Shown here: positions 1 through 5,948 of the stretch, piece after piece
How the letters are laid out: every line of letters starts with the position of its first letter
How positions within the stretch are numbered: position 1 is the stretch's first letter
Source: Thauera sp.
GTDB lineage: Bacteria; Pseudomonadota; Gammaproteobacteria; Burkholderiales; Rhodocyclaceae
DNA: 5,948 nt
Assembly (NCBI GenBank): GCA_023150215.1
Contig: JAKLLJ010000216.1
Span: forward strand, 1 to 5,948
Direction of reading: 5' to 3'
The notes under the pieces: model-generated
What the model was told of the DNA's origin: nothing
Database searches by the model: none
Seen by the model: only the letters and a program-made list of their open reading frames with translations
Translations under genes and position numbers: made by a program

Positions 1-10
1 CGCTGCGCTT

Positions 11-46
11 GTAGGAGCGGCGGAAGCCGCGAACCCTTCGCGAGAA
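11..46. repeat. REP-like palindromic element (GTAG type)
   Basis: A GTAG tetranucleotide at 11-14 is followed by a perfect 5-bp stem, GCGGC (17-21) with GCCGC (26-30), closed by a GGAA loop. A second, overlapping hairpin is possible: CGCGAA (28-33) with TTCGCG (37-42) around a CCC loop. The two share bases 28-30 and so cannot form together. The form 'GTAGGAGCGGC...GCCGCGAA' resembles the GTAG-headed repetitive extragenic palindromes of several Proteobacteria, which are mobilised by REP-associated tyrosine transposases. Only one copy is visible and it lies at the window edge, so its status as a genomic repeat is inferred from the pattern. There is no T-run, so an intrinsic terminator of an upstream gene is less likely. 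Confidence 0.5.
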
Positions 47-63
47 ATTACTTGAACAACCGT

Positions 64-93
64 TTGACAAGTTAGTCAGTCCGGCGCTATCTT
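64..93 (+). promoter_or_regulatory. Candidate sigma70 promoter for the operon
   Basis: A perfect -35 hexamer TTGACA (64-69) is followed after 18 bases by TATCTT (88-93), which matches four of six -10 consensus positions. This stretch (about 43-93) is less GC-rich than the surrounding genes. Transcription would start near 100, leaving a leader of about 85 bases before the first gene. The leader can form a small hairpin, GGTC (143-146) with GACC (152-155). No other promoter-like pair is evident, and the short gaps downstream suggest this one serves all five genes. Confidence 0.5.
65..78. promoter_or_regulatory. Possible operator: imperfect inverted repeat over the -35 box
   Basis: TGAC (65-68) and GTCA (75-78) form inverted half-sites separated by six bases; ten of the fourteen positions agree with the reverse complement. 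The site covers most of the -35 hexamer, where a bound repressor would block RNA polymerase. Dyads of this size are typical for TetR-, GntR- and MarR-family repressors, which often control CoA-dependent aromatic or fatty acid catabolism. No regulator gene is in the window, so which family would bind, if any, is unknown. Confidence 0.3.
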
Positions 94-176
94 GCCTCCA
101 TCACAAAAGAGCAGCACGCCCTTCGCGGAGCTGCCGCCCGGTGGTCGGGACGACCTGGCCACCACACCAACCATCT

Positions 177-185
177 GGAGGAAAC
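177..185 (+). promoter_or_regulatory. Ribosome binding site fixing the binding-protein start
   Basis: GGAGG at 177-181 lies just before the ATG at 186. It supports that start over the in-frame ATG at 141, which would put 15 residues in front of a clean signal peptide and has no comparable Shine-Dalgarno sequence. Confidence 0.75.
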
Positions 186-1325
186 ATGAGACTCGCCAAA
201 CTCGCCGCCGCCCTGTCCGCCACCTTCGCCCTCAGTTCGGCCGCACTCGCCGACATCACCATCGGCGTGTCGGTCTCCGCCACCGGCCCCGCAGCTTCGC
301 TCGGCATTCCCGAGAAGAACGCGTTCACGCTGCTGCCCAGCGAGATTGGCGGCGAGAAGCTCAGGCTGATCGTGCTGGACGACGCCACCGACCCGACTAC
401 GGCCACCAAGAACGCGCGTCGCCTGGTGTCGGAAGACAAGGTCGATGCGATCATCGGCTCCTCGAGCACGCCGGCGACCGCAGCGATGGCTGAGGTCGCG
501 CACGAGGCGAAGACGCCGCTGGTGACCATGAGCCCGGTCAGCCTGCCGGCCGAGCGCAATGAGTGGGTGTTCCGCACGCCGCAGCAGAACGAGGTGATGG
601 CGAGCGCCGTGGTCGAGCACATGAAGACCCAGGGCTACAAGACGCTCGGCTTCATCGGCTTCTCCGACGCCTACGGCGAGGACTGGCTCAACTCGGTGAC
701 CCGGCACGCCGAGGCCGCCGGCATCAAGCTCGCCGCCATCGAGCGCTACAACCGTGCCGACACCTCGGTGACCGGCCAGGTGCTCAAGCTGACCACGGCC
801 CGCCCCGACGCCATCCTGGTGGCCGGCTCCGGCAGCCCCGCTGCGCTGCCGCAGACCGCACTGGTGGAACGTGGATACAAGGGCCAGATCTACCAGACCC
901 ACGCCGCAGCCAACCAAGCCTTCCTCGGTGTTGCCGGCAAAGCGGCCGAGGGGGCGATCCTGCCCGTGGGGCCGGTGTCTGCAGTCAGGCAACTTGCCGA
1001 CAGCCACCCGTCGAAAGCCGCCGGGATGGACTTGCTCAACAAGTACGAGGCCCAGTTCGGCGCCGGCAGCTTCTCGGCCTTCGCCGGGTACGCCCATGAC
1101 GCCTACCGCCTGATCGAAGCTGCAGTGCCGGCCGCCAAGGCCAAGGCCGCGCCCGGCACGCCCGAGTTCCGCGCCGCGCTGCGCGACGCGATCGAGGGGA
1201 GCAAGGAGGTGGTGGGCGTGCATGGGGTGTTCAACATGACGCCGACCGACCACTTCGGCCTCGATGCCCGTTCGCGCGTGCTGGTCCGCATCGAAGGCGG
1301 CGCATTCAAGCTCGTCACCCCGTAA
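186..1325 (+). CDS. Periplasmic ABC-transporter substrate-binding protein, aromatic acid type (CouP/LivK-like)
   Basis: Predicted 379-residue type I periplasmic binding protein of the branched-chain amino acid (LivK/Peripla_BP_6) class. Residues 1-22 form a Sec signal peptide: R and K near the start, an Ala/Leu-rich core and an ALA cleavage site before Asp23. The mature protein starts with the usual first strand (DITIGVSVSATGP), then DDATDP (65-70), IIGSSSTPAT (89-98) and the second-lobe segment GFIGFSDAYGEDW (155-167). There are no cysteines, so it is not a lipoprotein. By resemblance it is closest to the group typified by Rhodopseudomonas palustris CouP (RPA1789), which binds lignin-derived phenylpropanoids; this comparison is from memory. 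The next gene, an aromatic CoA ligase 40 bases downstream, fits that role. Its ligand is inferred. The permease and ATPase genes it needs are not in the window. Confidence 0.88.
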   Translation: MRLAKLAAALSATFALSSAALADITIGVSVSATGPAASLGIPEKNAFTLLPSEIGGEKLRLIVLDDATDPTTATKNARRLVSEDKVDAIIGSSSTPATAAMAEVAHEAKTPLVTMSPVSLPAERNEWVFRTPQQNEVMASAVVEHMKTQGYKTLGFIGFSDAYGEDWLNSVTRHAEAAGIKLAAIERYNRADTSVTGQVLKLTTARPDAILVAGSGSPAALPQTALVERGYKGQIYQTHAAANQAFLGVAGKAAEGAILPVGPVSAVRQLADSHPSKAAGMDLLNKYEAQFGAGSFSAFAGYAHDAYRLIEAAVPAAKAKAAPGTPEFRAALRDAIEGSKEVVGVHGVFNMTPTDHFGLDARSRVLVRIEGGAFKLVTP

Positions 1326-1351
1326 GACCTTCCCCGCGACGACAACCCGAA

Positions 1352-1357
1352 GAGGAG
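1352..1357 (+). promoter_or_regulatory. Ribosome binding site fixing the CoA-ligase start
   Basis: GAGGAG lies 8 bases before the ATG at 1366. The reading frame stays open back to an ATG at 1264 inside the binding-protein gene, but the 34 extra residues are low-complexity, unlike the family, and out of frame with the upstream gene. The ATG at 1366 is therefore preferred. Confidence 0.75.
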
Positions 1358-1365
1358 ACAAGGTC

Positions 1366-3231
1366 ATGGATGAGATCACCCGTGACGCCGCAAGCCTGTT
1401 TGCCGACCCGGATCTGATCATCCGCCACCGGCCCAACGGGGACCGCGTCCTGCGCTCAGGCATCGACCTGCCGGACGCGATCACGCGCTGCGTGGGCGAC
1501 TGGCTGGAACACTGGGCGGTGCTGCGGGCGGACGAGACCTTCCTCGCCGAACGCAACGCCGCCAGCGAGTGGGATCGGCTCAGCTATGGCGACGCTCGCC
1601 GCCGGGTGGTGGCGATCGCGTCCTGGCTGATCGGGCAGAACCTGTCGCCCGAGCGGCCGGTGATGATCCTGTCCGACAACTCGATCGAGCACGCCTTGCT
1701 CGCGCTCGCGGCGATGCACATCGGCGTCCCGGTGGCCCCGATCTCGCCGGGCAACTCGCTGATGTCGAAGGACTTCGGCAAGCTGCGGGGCAACTTCGAG
1801 CTGCTGCGGCCGGGCGTGGTGTATGCGGATCCGGTCGAGCGCTTCATGCCGGCGCTCGCTGCGGTCGCCGACCTCCACGACGGCGTGATCGTCGCCGGCG
1901 GGCGCAGCCAGGCGCAGCCGGGTACGCTGCCATTTGCGCACATCGTGCAGCACAGCGACGAGGCGGCGGTAATGAAGGCCTTCGCCCGCGTCGGCCATGA
2001 CACCATCGCCAAGTTCCTGTTCACCTCCGGCTCGGTGGGCACGCCGAAGGCGGTGATCAACACCCAGCGCATGATGTGCTCCAACCAGCTCGCCAAGGAG
2101 CTGGTGTGGCCCTTCCTGCGCAAGAACCCGCCGGTACTGTGCGAATGGCTGCCGTGGAGTCACACCTTCGGCGGCAACCACGACTTCAACATGGTGCTGC
2201 GCTGGGGCGGCAGCTTCTACCTCGACGACGGCAAGCCGACCCCTGCGCTGATCGACAAGACACTGCGCAACCTGCGCGAGGTGTCGCCGACGATCTACTT
2301 CAGCGTGCCGCGCGCCTACGACATGCTGATCCCGCATCTGCGTGCCGACACCGTGTTGCGCGAACGCTTCTTCCGCCGCCTGCAGGTGATCATGTATGCG
2401 GGCGCCGCGCTACCGCAGCACTTGTGGAGCGAGCTCGAGGCCTTGTCCGAGGCCACCGTCGGCGCGCGCATCCCGATGGTGTCGTCGTGGGGCTCGACCG
2501 AGACCTCGCCGCTGGCGACCGACTGCCACTTCCAGGCCGTCCGCGCGGGGGTCATCGGCGTGCCGGTGCCGGGCACCGAGCTCAAGCTGGTTCCCTCGCA
2601 CGGCAAGCTCGAGGTCAGGGTGCGCGGTCCCAACGTGTTCCCCGGCTACTGGAAGCAGCCCGAGCTGTCGGCGAAGTCCTTCGACGACGAGGGCTACTAC
2701 CTGATCGGCGACGCGGTCGAGTTCGTCGACTCGGCGCACCCCGAGCGCGGCCTGTTGTACGACGGTCGTGTCGGCGAGGACTTCAAGCTGCTCACCGGCA
2801 CCTGGGTGCATGTGGGGTCGGTGCGGGTGGCCGGCATCGATGCGATGTCGCCGATCGCTCAGGACATCGTCGTCACCGGCCACGACCGCGACGAGATCGG
2901 CTTCCTGATCTTCCCCAACATCCCCGAATGCCGGCGGATCTGCCCGCATCTTGCGCCGGACGCCGACATCATCGACCTGCTGATGAACCCCGCGATCCGC
3001 AGCCGGGTGGCGCAGGGCATGGCCGCCATGATCAAGAAGGGGGGCGGATCCTCCACCCATCCGACGCGCGCGATCCTGCTCGCCGAACCGCCCTCGGTCG
3101 AGGCCGGCGAGATCACCGACAAGGGCTACATCAACCAGCGCGCGGTGCTCACGCGGCGCGCCGACATGGTCCAGTTCCTGTACGCCGACGTGCTCGACAA
3201 GACCGTCATCACCGTCCATCCGGCGGCCTGA
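1366..3231 (+). CDS. fcs: Feruloyl-CoA synthase-type (hydroxycinnamate) acyl-CoA ligase
   Basis: A 621-residue member of the ANL (acyl-adenylate-forming) superfamily, the usual length for feruloyl-CoA synthases. It should activate a cinnamate-type acid (ferulate, p-coumarate, caffeate or a phenylpropanoate) with ATP and CoA, giving the CoA thioester, AMP and PPi in the cytoplasm. Visible motifs: the phosphate-binding loop FTSGSVGTPK (219-228); WLPWSHTFGGNHDFN, typical of the Fcs branch; SSWGSTETSPLA (373-384); the ribose-binding Asp449 in YYLIGDAVE; the hinge DGRVGEDFKLLTGTWV (466-481); and a C-terminal KGYIN whose Lys586 fits the catalytic lysine of the adenylation half-reaction. All core motifs are intact, so an active enzyme is expected. 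The subfamily is clear; the exact ring substitution accepted cannot be read from the sequence. The stop is followed after 22 bases by the hydratase gene, implying cotranscription. Confidence 0.88.
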   Translation: MDEITRDAASLFADPDLIIRHRPNGDRVLRSGIDLPDAITRCVGDWLEHWAVLRADETFLAERNAASEWDRLSYGDARRRVVAIASWLIGQNLSPERPVMILSDNSIEHALLALAAMHIGVPVAPISPGNSLMSKDFGKLRGNFELLRPGVVYADPVERFMPALAAVADLHDGVIVAGGRSQAQPGTLPFAHIVQHSDEAAVMKAFARVGHDTIAKFLFTSGSVGTPKAVINTQRMMCSNQLAKELVWPFLRKNPPVLCEWLPWSHTFGGNHDFNMVLRWGGSFYLDDGKPTPALIDKTLRNLREVSPTIYFSVPRAYDMLIPHLRADTVLRERFFRRLQVIMYAGAALPQHLWSELEALSEATVGARIPMVSSWGSTETSPLATDCHFQAVRAGVIGVPVPGTELKLVPSHGKLEVRVRGPNVFPGYWKQPELSAKSFDDEGYYLIGDAVEFVDSAHPERGLLYDGRVGEDFKLLTGTWVHVGSVRVAGIDAMSPIAQDIVVTGHDRDEIGFLIFPNIPECRRICPHLAPDADIIDLLMNPAIRSRVAQGMAAMIKKGGGSSTHPTRAILLAEPPSVEAGEITDKGYINQRAVLTRRADMVQFLYADVLDKTVITVHPAA

Positions 3232-3253
3232 GCTTCAACGGAGAGAACACGCA

Positions 3254-4024
3254 ATGACCGAACAACTCGTCCGGACGTCGTCGGAAGACGGCATCCACAC
3301 CCTCATGCTGGCCCGCCCCGACAAGCGCAACGCGATCAGCGACCGCCTGCTGGCCGCGCTCGAGGCCGCGCTCGTCGCCATTCCGGAGGGCACCCGCGCC
3401 ATCGTCCTCGCCGGCGAGGGCAAGCACTTCTGCGCCGGGCTGGACCTCTCCGAGCACCAGCACCGCGATGCCTTCGGCACCATGCTGCATTCGCAGTCCT
3501 GGCACCGCATCTTCGCCCGTATCCAGAACGGCGGCATCCCGGTCATCGCCGCCATGCAGGGCGCGGTGATCGGCGGCGGGCTCGAGCTGGCGAGCGCGGC
3601 GCACATCCGCGTCGCCGAGCCCAACACCATCTATCAGCTGCCCGAAGGCCGCCACGGCATCTACGTCGGCGGCGGCGCCTCGGTGCGGGTGGCGAAGATC
3701 ATCGGTGCGGGTCGCATGTGCGAAATGATGCTCACCGGCCGCATCCTCGATGCCGACGAGGGCCAGCGCCTCGGCCTGTCGCACTACCTGGCGGGCGAGG
3801 GCGAGAGCCTGGCGAAGGCGCAGCAGCTCGCGCACCGCGTCGCCGAGAACGCGCCGATGGCCAACTGGGCGATGGTCACCGCGATCGCCCGCATCGACAA
3901 CATGGCGAGCGACGACGGCTTCTTCGTCGAGTCGCTGACCGCCGCGGTCGTCCAGACCAACCCCGAGATCGCCGCACGCATCGGCGAATTCCTCCAGCGC
4001 AAGGGCCAGGGAGCACGTCAATGA
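3254..4024 (+). CDS. Enoyl-CoA hydratase, crotonase family
   Basis: A 256-residue crotonase-fold protein of normal length. The ATG has GGAGAG (3240-3245) 8 bases upstream. The oxyanion-hole segments are KHFCAGLDL (57-65) and GAVIGGGLELA (103-113). Glu111 and Glu131 (in QLPEGRHGI) align with the two catalytic glutamates of classical enoyl-CoA hydratases (Glu144 and Glu164 in the rat enzyme). It should hydrate a cinnamoyl-type CoA to the 3-hydroxyacyl-CoA. An hydratase beside fcs is often named a feruloyl-CoA hydratase/lyase (vanillin-forming), but as I recall that enzyme lacks the first glutamate, and here a thiolase and a dehydrogenase follow; simple hydration is the better call. The segment after Glu131 reads YVGGGASVRV, not the common PGxGGTQRL, marking a divergent subgroup. 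Its last bases overlap the thiolase start (ATGA). Confidence 0.88.
   Translation: MTEQLVRTSSEDGIHTLMLARPDKRNAISDRLLAALEAALVAIPEGTRAIVLAGEGKHFCAGLDLSEHQHRDAFGTMLHSQSWHRIFARIQNGGIPVIAAMQGAVIGGGLELASAAHIRVAEPNTIYQLPEGRHGIYVGGGASVRVAKIIGAGRMCEMMLTGRILDADEGQRLGLSHYLAGEGESLAKAQQLAHRVAENAPMANWAMVTAIARIDNMASDDGFFVESLTAAVVQTNPEIAARIGEFLQRKGQGARQ
4008..4024 (+). promoter_or_regulatory. Thiolase ribosome binding site and ATGA stop-start overlap
   Basis: AGGGAG (4008-4013) lies 7 bases before the ATG at 4021, inside the end of the hydratase gene. The hydratase stop TGA (4022-4024) overlaps that ATG in an ATGA, a classic arrangement for translational coupling. This fixes the thiolase start even though its frame is open back to 3718. 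Confidence 0.75.
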
Positions 4025-5292
4025 GCACGCAGGGCATGGGTAACTTCGCAGAGTCGGAAGCCGCCGCGCGCGGCACCGCCTACGACGATATCTGGCTGGT
4101 GGCGGGGCAACGCACACCGTTCGCCGACTACAACACGGTGCTGCGCGAGGTGTCGCCGACCGATCTCGGCATCGCCGCGGCGCGCGCGCTGTTCGCCACC
4201 AGCGGCATCCCCGCCAGCGCGGTCGATGCCATCGTCGCCGGCAACATGGCGCAGGCGAGCTTCGACGCCTATTACCTGCCGCGCCACATCGGCCTGTATT
4301 CGGGGGTGAACCCCGCCGTACCGGCCTTGCTGGTGCAGCGCCTGTGCTGCACCGGTTTCGAGACCGTCCTCACCGCCGCGGATCACATCACCCTGGGCAA
4401 GGCCAGCGTGGTGTTGTGCGTGGGGGCCGAGTCGATGTCGCGCAACCCGGTCGCGGCCTACACCCAGCGCGCGGGCTTTCGCCTGGGGCAGGTGGAGTTC
4501 AAGGACTTCCTGTGGGAAGCCACCCTGGACACCGCCCCGGGCACGACGATGGGCGGCACCGCCGAGAACCTGGCGGTGCGCTACGGCATCGGCCGCGAGG
4601 AGGTCGACCGCTTCGCCGCGCAGAGCTTCGCGCGCGGCGTGGCGGCCTGGGAGGCCGGCTGGTTCGGCGACGAGGTGAGCGCGGTGGCGAACGCGACCTG
4701 GGAGCTCGAGGGCTACAAGCCGCGCGGCATCCGCCTCGCCGACCGCGTCAGCGTGTGCGATCGCGACGGCCACGTGCGGCCGACCCCGTTCGAGACCCTG
4801 AACAAGCTCAAGCCCGCCTTTGGCGGCGTGCAGACCGGCGGCAACAGCTCGGCCATCGTCGACGGCGCGGCGGCGGTGCTGGTGGCACGCGGCGACTGGG
4901 TGCGCGCCCACGGCCTCACGCCGCTCGCGCGCATCGTCGCCGGGGCAGCAGTGGCGGTGCCGCCGGAGATCATGGGCATCGGCCCGGCACCGGCGATCCG
5001 CGCCGCAGCCCGGCTCGCCGGCATCACGGTAGGCGACATCGGCCGCGTCGAGATCAACGAGGCCTTCGGCGCCCAGTATCTCGCCTGCGAGCGCGAGCTC
5101 GGCCTAGACCGCGACAAGACCAACGTGCATGGCGGCGCAATCGCGATCGGCCATCCGCTCGGGGCCTCGGGCGTGCGCCTTACCCACACCGTGGCGCGTG
5201 CAGCGCGCGCGGCCGGTCTGCAGTACGGCGTGGCCTCGGCTTGCGCCGGCGGCGGCCAGGGCGTCGCAGTGATCGTGGAGAACGTCGCCTGA
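4021..5292 (+). CDS. Thiolase (3-oxoacyl-CoA thiolase/acetyl-CoA acyltransferase family)
   Basis: A 423-residue thiolase. It should cleave an aromatic 3-oxoacyl-CoA with CoA, giving acetyl-CoA and an aroyl-CoA such as 4-hydroxybenzoyl-CoA or vanilloyl-CoA. The catalytic set is present: nucleophile Cys109 in QRLCCTGFE, NEAF (346-349), His378 in GGAIAIGHPLGASG, and acid/base Cys408 in CAGGGQG. ESMSR and GGTAENLA, also usual for the family, are visible. About 25 polar residues precede the first core strand (DIWLVAGQRTPF), making the protein somewhat longer than the typical 390-400; starting at the second in-frame ATG (4036) would shorten it by only five. Around the nucleophile, Gln replaces the usual Asn and a second Cys follows Cys109. 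The chain-length and ring preference are inferred from the operon, not visible in the sequence. Confidence 0.9.
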   Translation: MSTQGMGNFAESEAAARGTAYDDIWLVAGQRTPFADYNTVLREVSPTDLGIAAARALFATSGIPASAVDAIVAGNMAQASFDAYYLPRHIGLYSGVNPAVPALLVQRLCCTGFETVLTAADHITLGKASVVLCVGAESMSRNPVAAYTQRAGFRLGQVEFKDFLWEATLDTAPGTTMGGTAENLAVRYGIGREEVDRFAAQSFARGVAAWEAGWFGDEVSAVANATWELEGYKPRGIRLADRVSVCDRDGHVRPTPFETLNKLKPAFGGVQTGGNSSAIVDGAAAVLVARGDWVRAHGLTPLARIVAGAAVAVPPEIMGIGPAPAIRAAARLAGITVGDIGRVEINEAFGAQYLACERELGLDRDKTNVHGGAIAIGHPLGASGVRLTHTVARAARAAGLQYGVASACAGGGQGVAVIVENVA

Positions 5293-5312
5293 GCGGCGGC
5301 ATGGAGAAGCCA

Positions 5313-5948
5313 ATGAAATTCGAAGGCAGCACTTTCCTCGTTACCGGCGGCGCGTCGGGCCTGGGTGAGGCGACCGTGCGCGCGCTGCATGGCGCTGGCG
5401 CCAGCGTGGTGATCGCCGACCTCAACGTGGCACAGGGCGAACAGCTCGCCGCCGAACTCGGTGCGCGCGCCGCGTTCGCCCGCACCGACGTCGCCGACGA
5501 GGCCGATGCGAAGGCGGCGGTCGGGCTGGCGGTGAGCCGCTTCGGCGGCCTGCAGGGCCTGATCAATTGCGCCGGCATCGGCAACGCCGGCAAGGTGCTC
5601 GGCAAGGACGGGCCGCAGCCGCTGGCCGACTTCAGCCGCTCGATCCAGGTCAACCTGGTCGGCACCTTCAACATGATCCGCATCGCCGCCGAAGCGATGA
5701 GCAAGGGCGAGCCCCGGGCCGACGGCGAGCGCGGCGTCATCGTCAACACCGCCTCGGTGGCCGCCTACGAGGGCCAGGTCGGCCAGGCCGCCTATGCGGC
5801 CTCCAAGGGTGGCATCGTGTCGATGACGCTGCCGATCGCACGCGAGCTGGCGCGCTTCGGCCTCCGCGTGATGACGATTGCGCCCGGCCTCTTCATCACC
5901 CCGATGATGCGCGGCCTGCCGCCCGAGGTGCAGCAGTCGCTCGGCGAG
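5313..5948 (+). CDS. Short-chain dehydrogenase, type 2 3-hydroxyacyl-CoA dehydrogenase-like (3' end missing)
   Basis: The first 212 residues of a classical SDR; the frame runs open to the window edge, and about 40-45 residues should be missing for a family length near 255. Visible motifs: TGGASGLG (11-18) for the cofactor; Asp36 after the second strand, favouring NAD over NADP; CAG (86-88) in place of NAG; Asn114; Ser148; Tyr161 and Lys165 in YAASK; and PG (191-192). The stretch GQVGQAAYAASKGGIVSMTLPIA strongly resembles type 2 3-hydroxyacyl-CoA dehydrogenases (HSD17B10-like). In this operon it should oxidise the 3-hydroxyacyl-CoA made by the hydratase to the thiolase substrate. The start at 5313 has GGAG (5303-5306) 6 bases upstream. 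An in-frame ATG at 5301 would add four residues but has a weaker binding site. Confidence 0.87.
   Translation, partial: MKFEGSTFLVTGGASGLGEATVRALHGAGASVVIADLNVAQGEQLAAELGARAAFARTDVADEADAKAAVGLAVSRFGGLQGLINCAGIGNAGKVLGKDGPQPLADFSRSIQVNLVGTFNMIRIAAEAMSKGEPRADGERGVIVNTASVAAYEGQVGQAAYAASKGGIVSMTLPIARELARFGLRVMTIAPGLFITPMMRGLPPEVQQSLGE

Noticed and set aside
143..155. Leader hairpin GGTC/GACC, considered as part of a riboswitch or attenuator.
   Set aside because: The stem is only four base pairs and no conserved aptamer pattern, U-run or leader peptide is visible.
92..493. A + strand open frame starting ahead of the binding-protein gene, considered as a leader peptide or small gene.
   Set aside because: It runs deep into the binding-protein gene in another frame, has no ribosome binding site and encodes an Arg-rich sequence.
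1326..1365. Gap between the binding-protein and ligase genes, checked for a terminator or second promoter.
   Set aside because: No stable hairpin with a T-run and no -35/-10 pair is visible; it contains only the ligase ribosome binding site.
87..1556. A 489-codon open frame on the minus strand across the promoter region, the binding-protein gene and the start of the ligase gene.
   Set aside because: Its protein is low in complexity (rich in Arg, Gly, Ala, His), matches no family I recognise and is antisense to a clear gene; it follows from the high GC of the opposite strand's codon positions.
2076..3257. A 393-codon + strand frame inside the ligase gene.
   Set aside because: It overlaps the ligase's conserved motifs in another frame and encodes an Arg/Ala-rich sequence with no recognisable domain.
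3718..4020. Upstream extension of the thiolase frame by 101 codons, as a possible fusion.
   Set aside because: The extension lies wholly within the hydratase gene, is Arg/Pro-rich, and a good ribosome binding site precedes the ATG at 4021.
3209..4911. Long minus-strand open frames (3209-4117 and 4018-4911) opposite the hydratase and thiolase genes.
   Set aside because: They mirror conserved + strand genes with intact catalytic motifs and have compositions typical of GC-rich shadow frames.

Overview
The window is a GC-rich stretch with five genes on the + strand, closely spaced, reading as one catabolic operon. The gene types, strong G/C bias at third codon positions and dense packing suggest a betaproteobacterium that degrades aromatics, of the Thauera/Azoarcus/Aromatoleum kind. 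That taxonomic placement is inference; no marker gene is present.

Layout: 1-46 holds a short palindromic element of the GTAG REP type. 64-93 holds a candidate sigma70 promoter with an imperfect inverted repeat over its -35 box, followed by a leader of roughly 85 bases. Then come (1) a periplasmic solute-binding protein of the branched-chain amino acid/aromatic type (186-1325), (2) a feruloyl-CoA synthase-type acyl-CoA ligase (1366-3231), (3) an enoyl-CoA hydratase of the crotonase family (3254-4024), (4) a thiolase (4021-5292) and (5) an NAD-type short-chain dehydrogenase resembling type 2 3-hydroxyacyl-CoA dehydrogenase (5313 to the right edge, incomplete). Gaps are 40, 22, -4 and 20 bases, with no terminator-like hairpin between genes.

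Together the genes give a coherent route. The binding protein captures a phenylpropanoid such as p-coumarate, ferulate or cinnamate in the periplasm, and the ligase makes the CoA thioester. The hydratase adds water to the side-chain double bond, the dehydrogenase oxidises the 3-hydroxyacyl-CoA, and the thiolase releases acetyl-CoA and an aroyl-CoA two carbons shorter. This is beta-oxidation of the side chain, not the retro-aldol vanillin-forming route often assumed for an fcs-ech pair. The two glutamates kept in the hydratase support that reading. No transporter permease or ATPase, acyl-CoA dehydrogenase or regulator gene lies in the window.

I see no evidence of a wholly new kind of system. 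The points worth following are the pathway choice, active-site variants in the hydratase and thiolase, the lone binding protein at the head of the operon, and the upstream control region.
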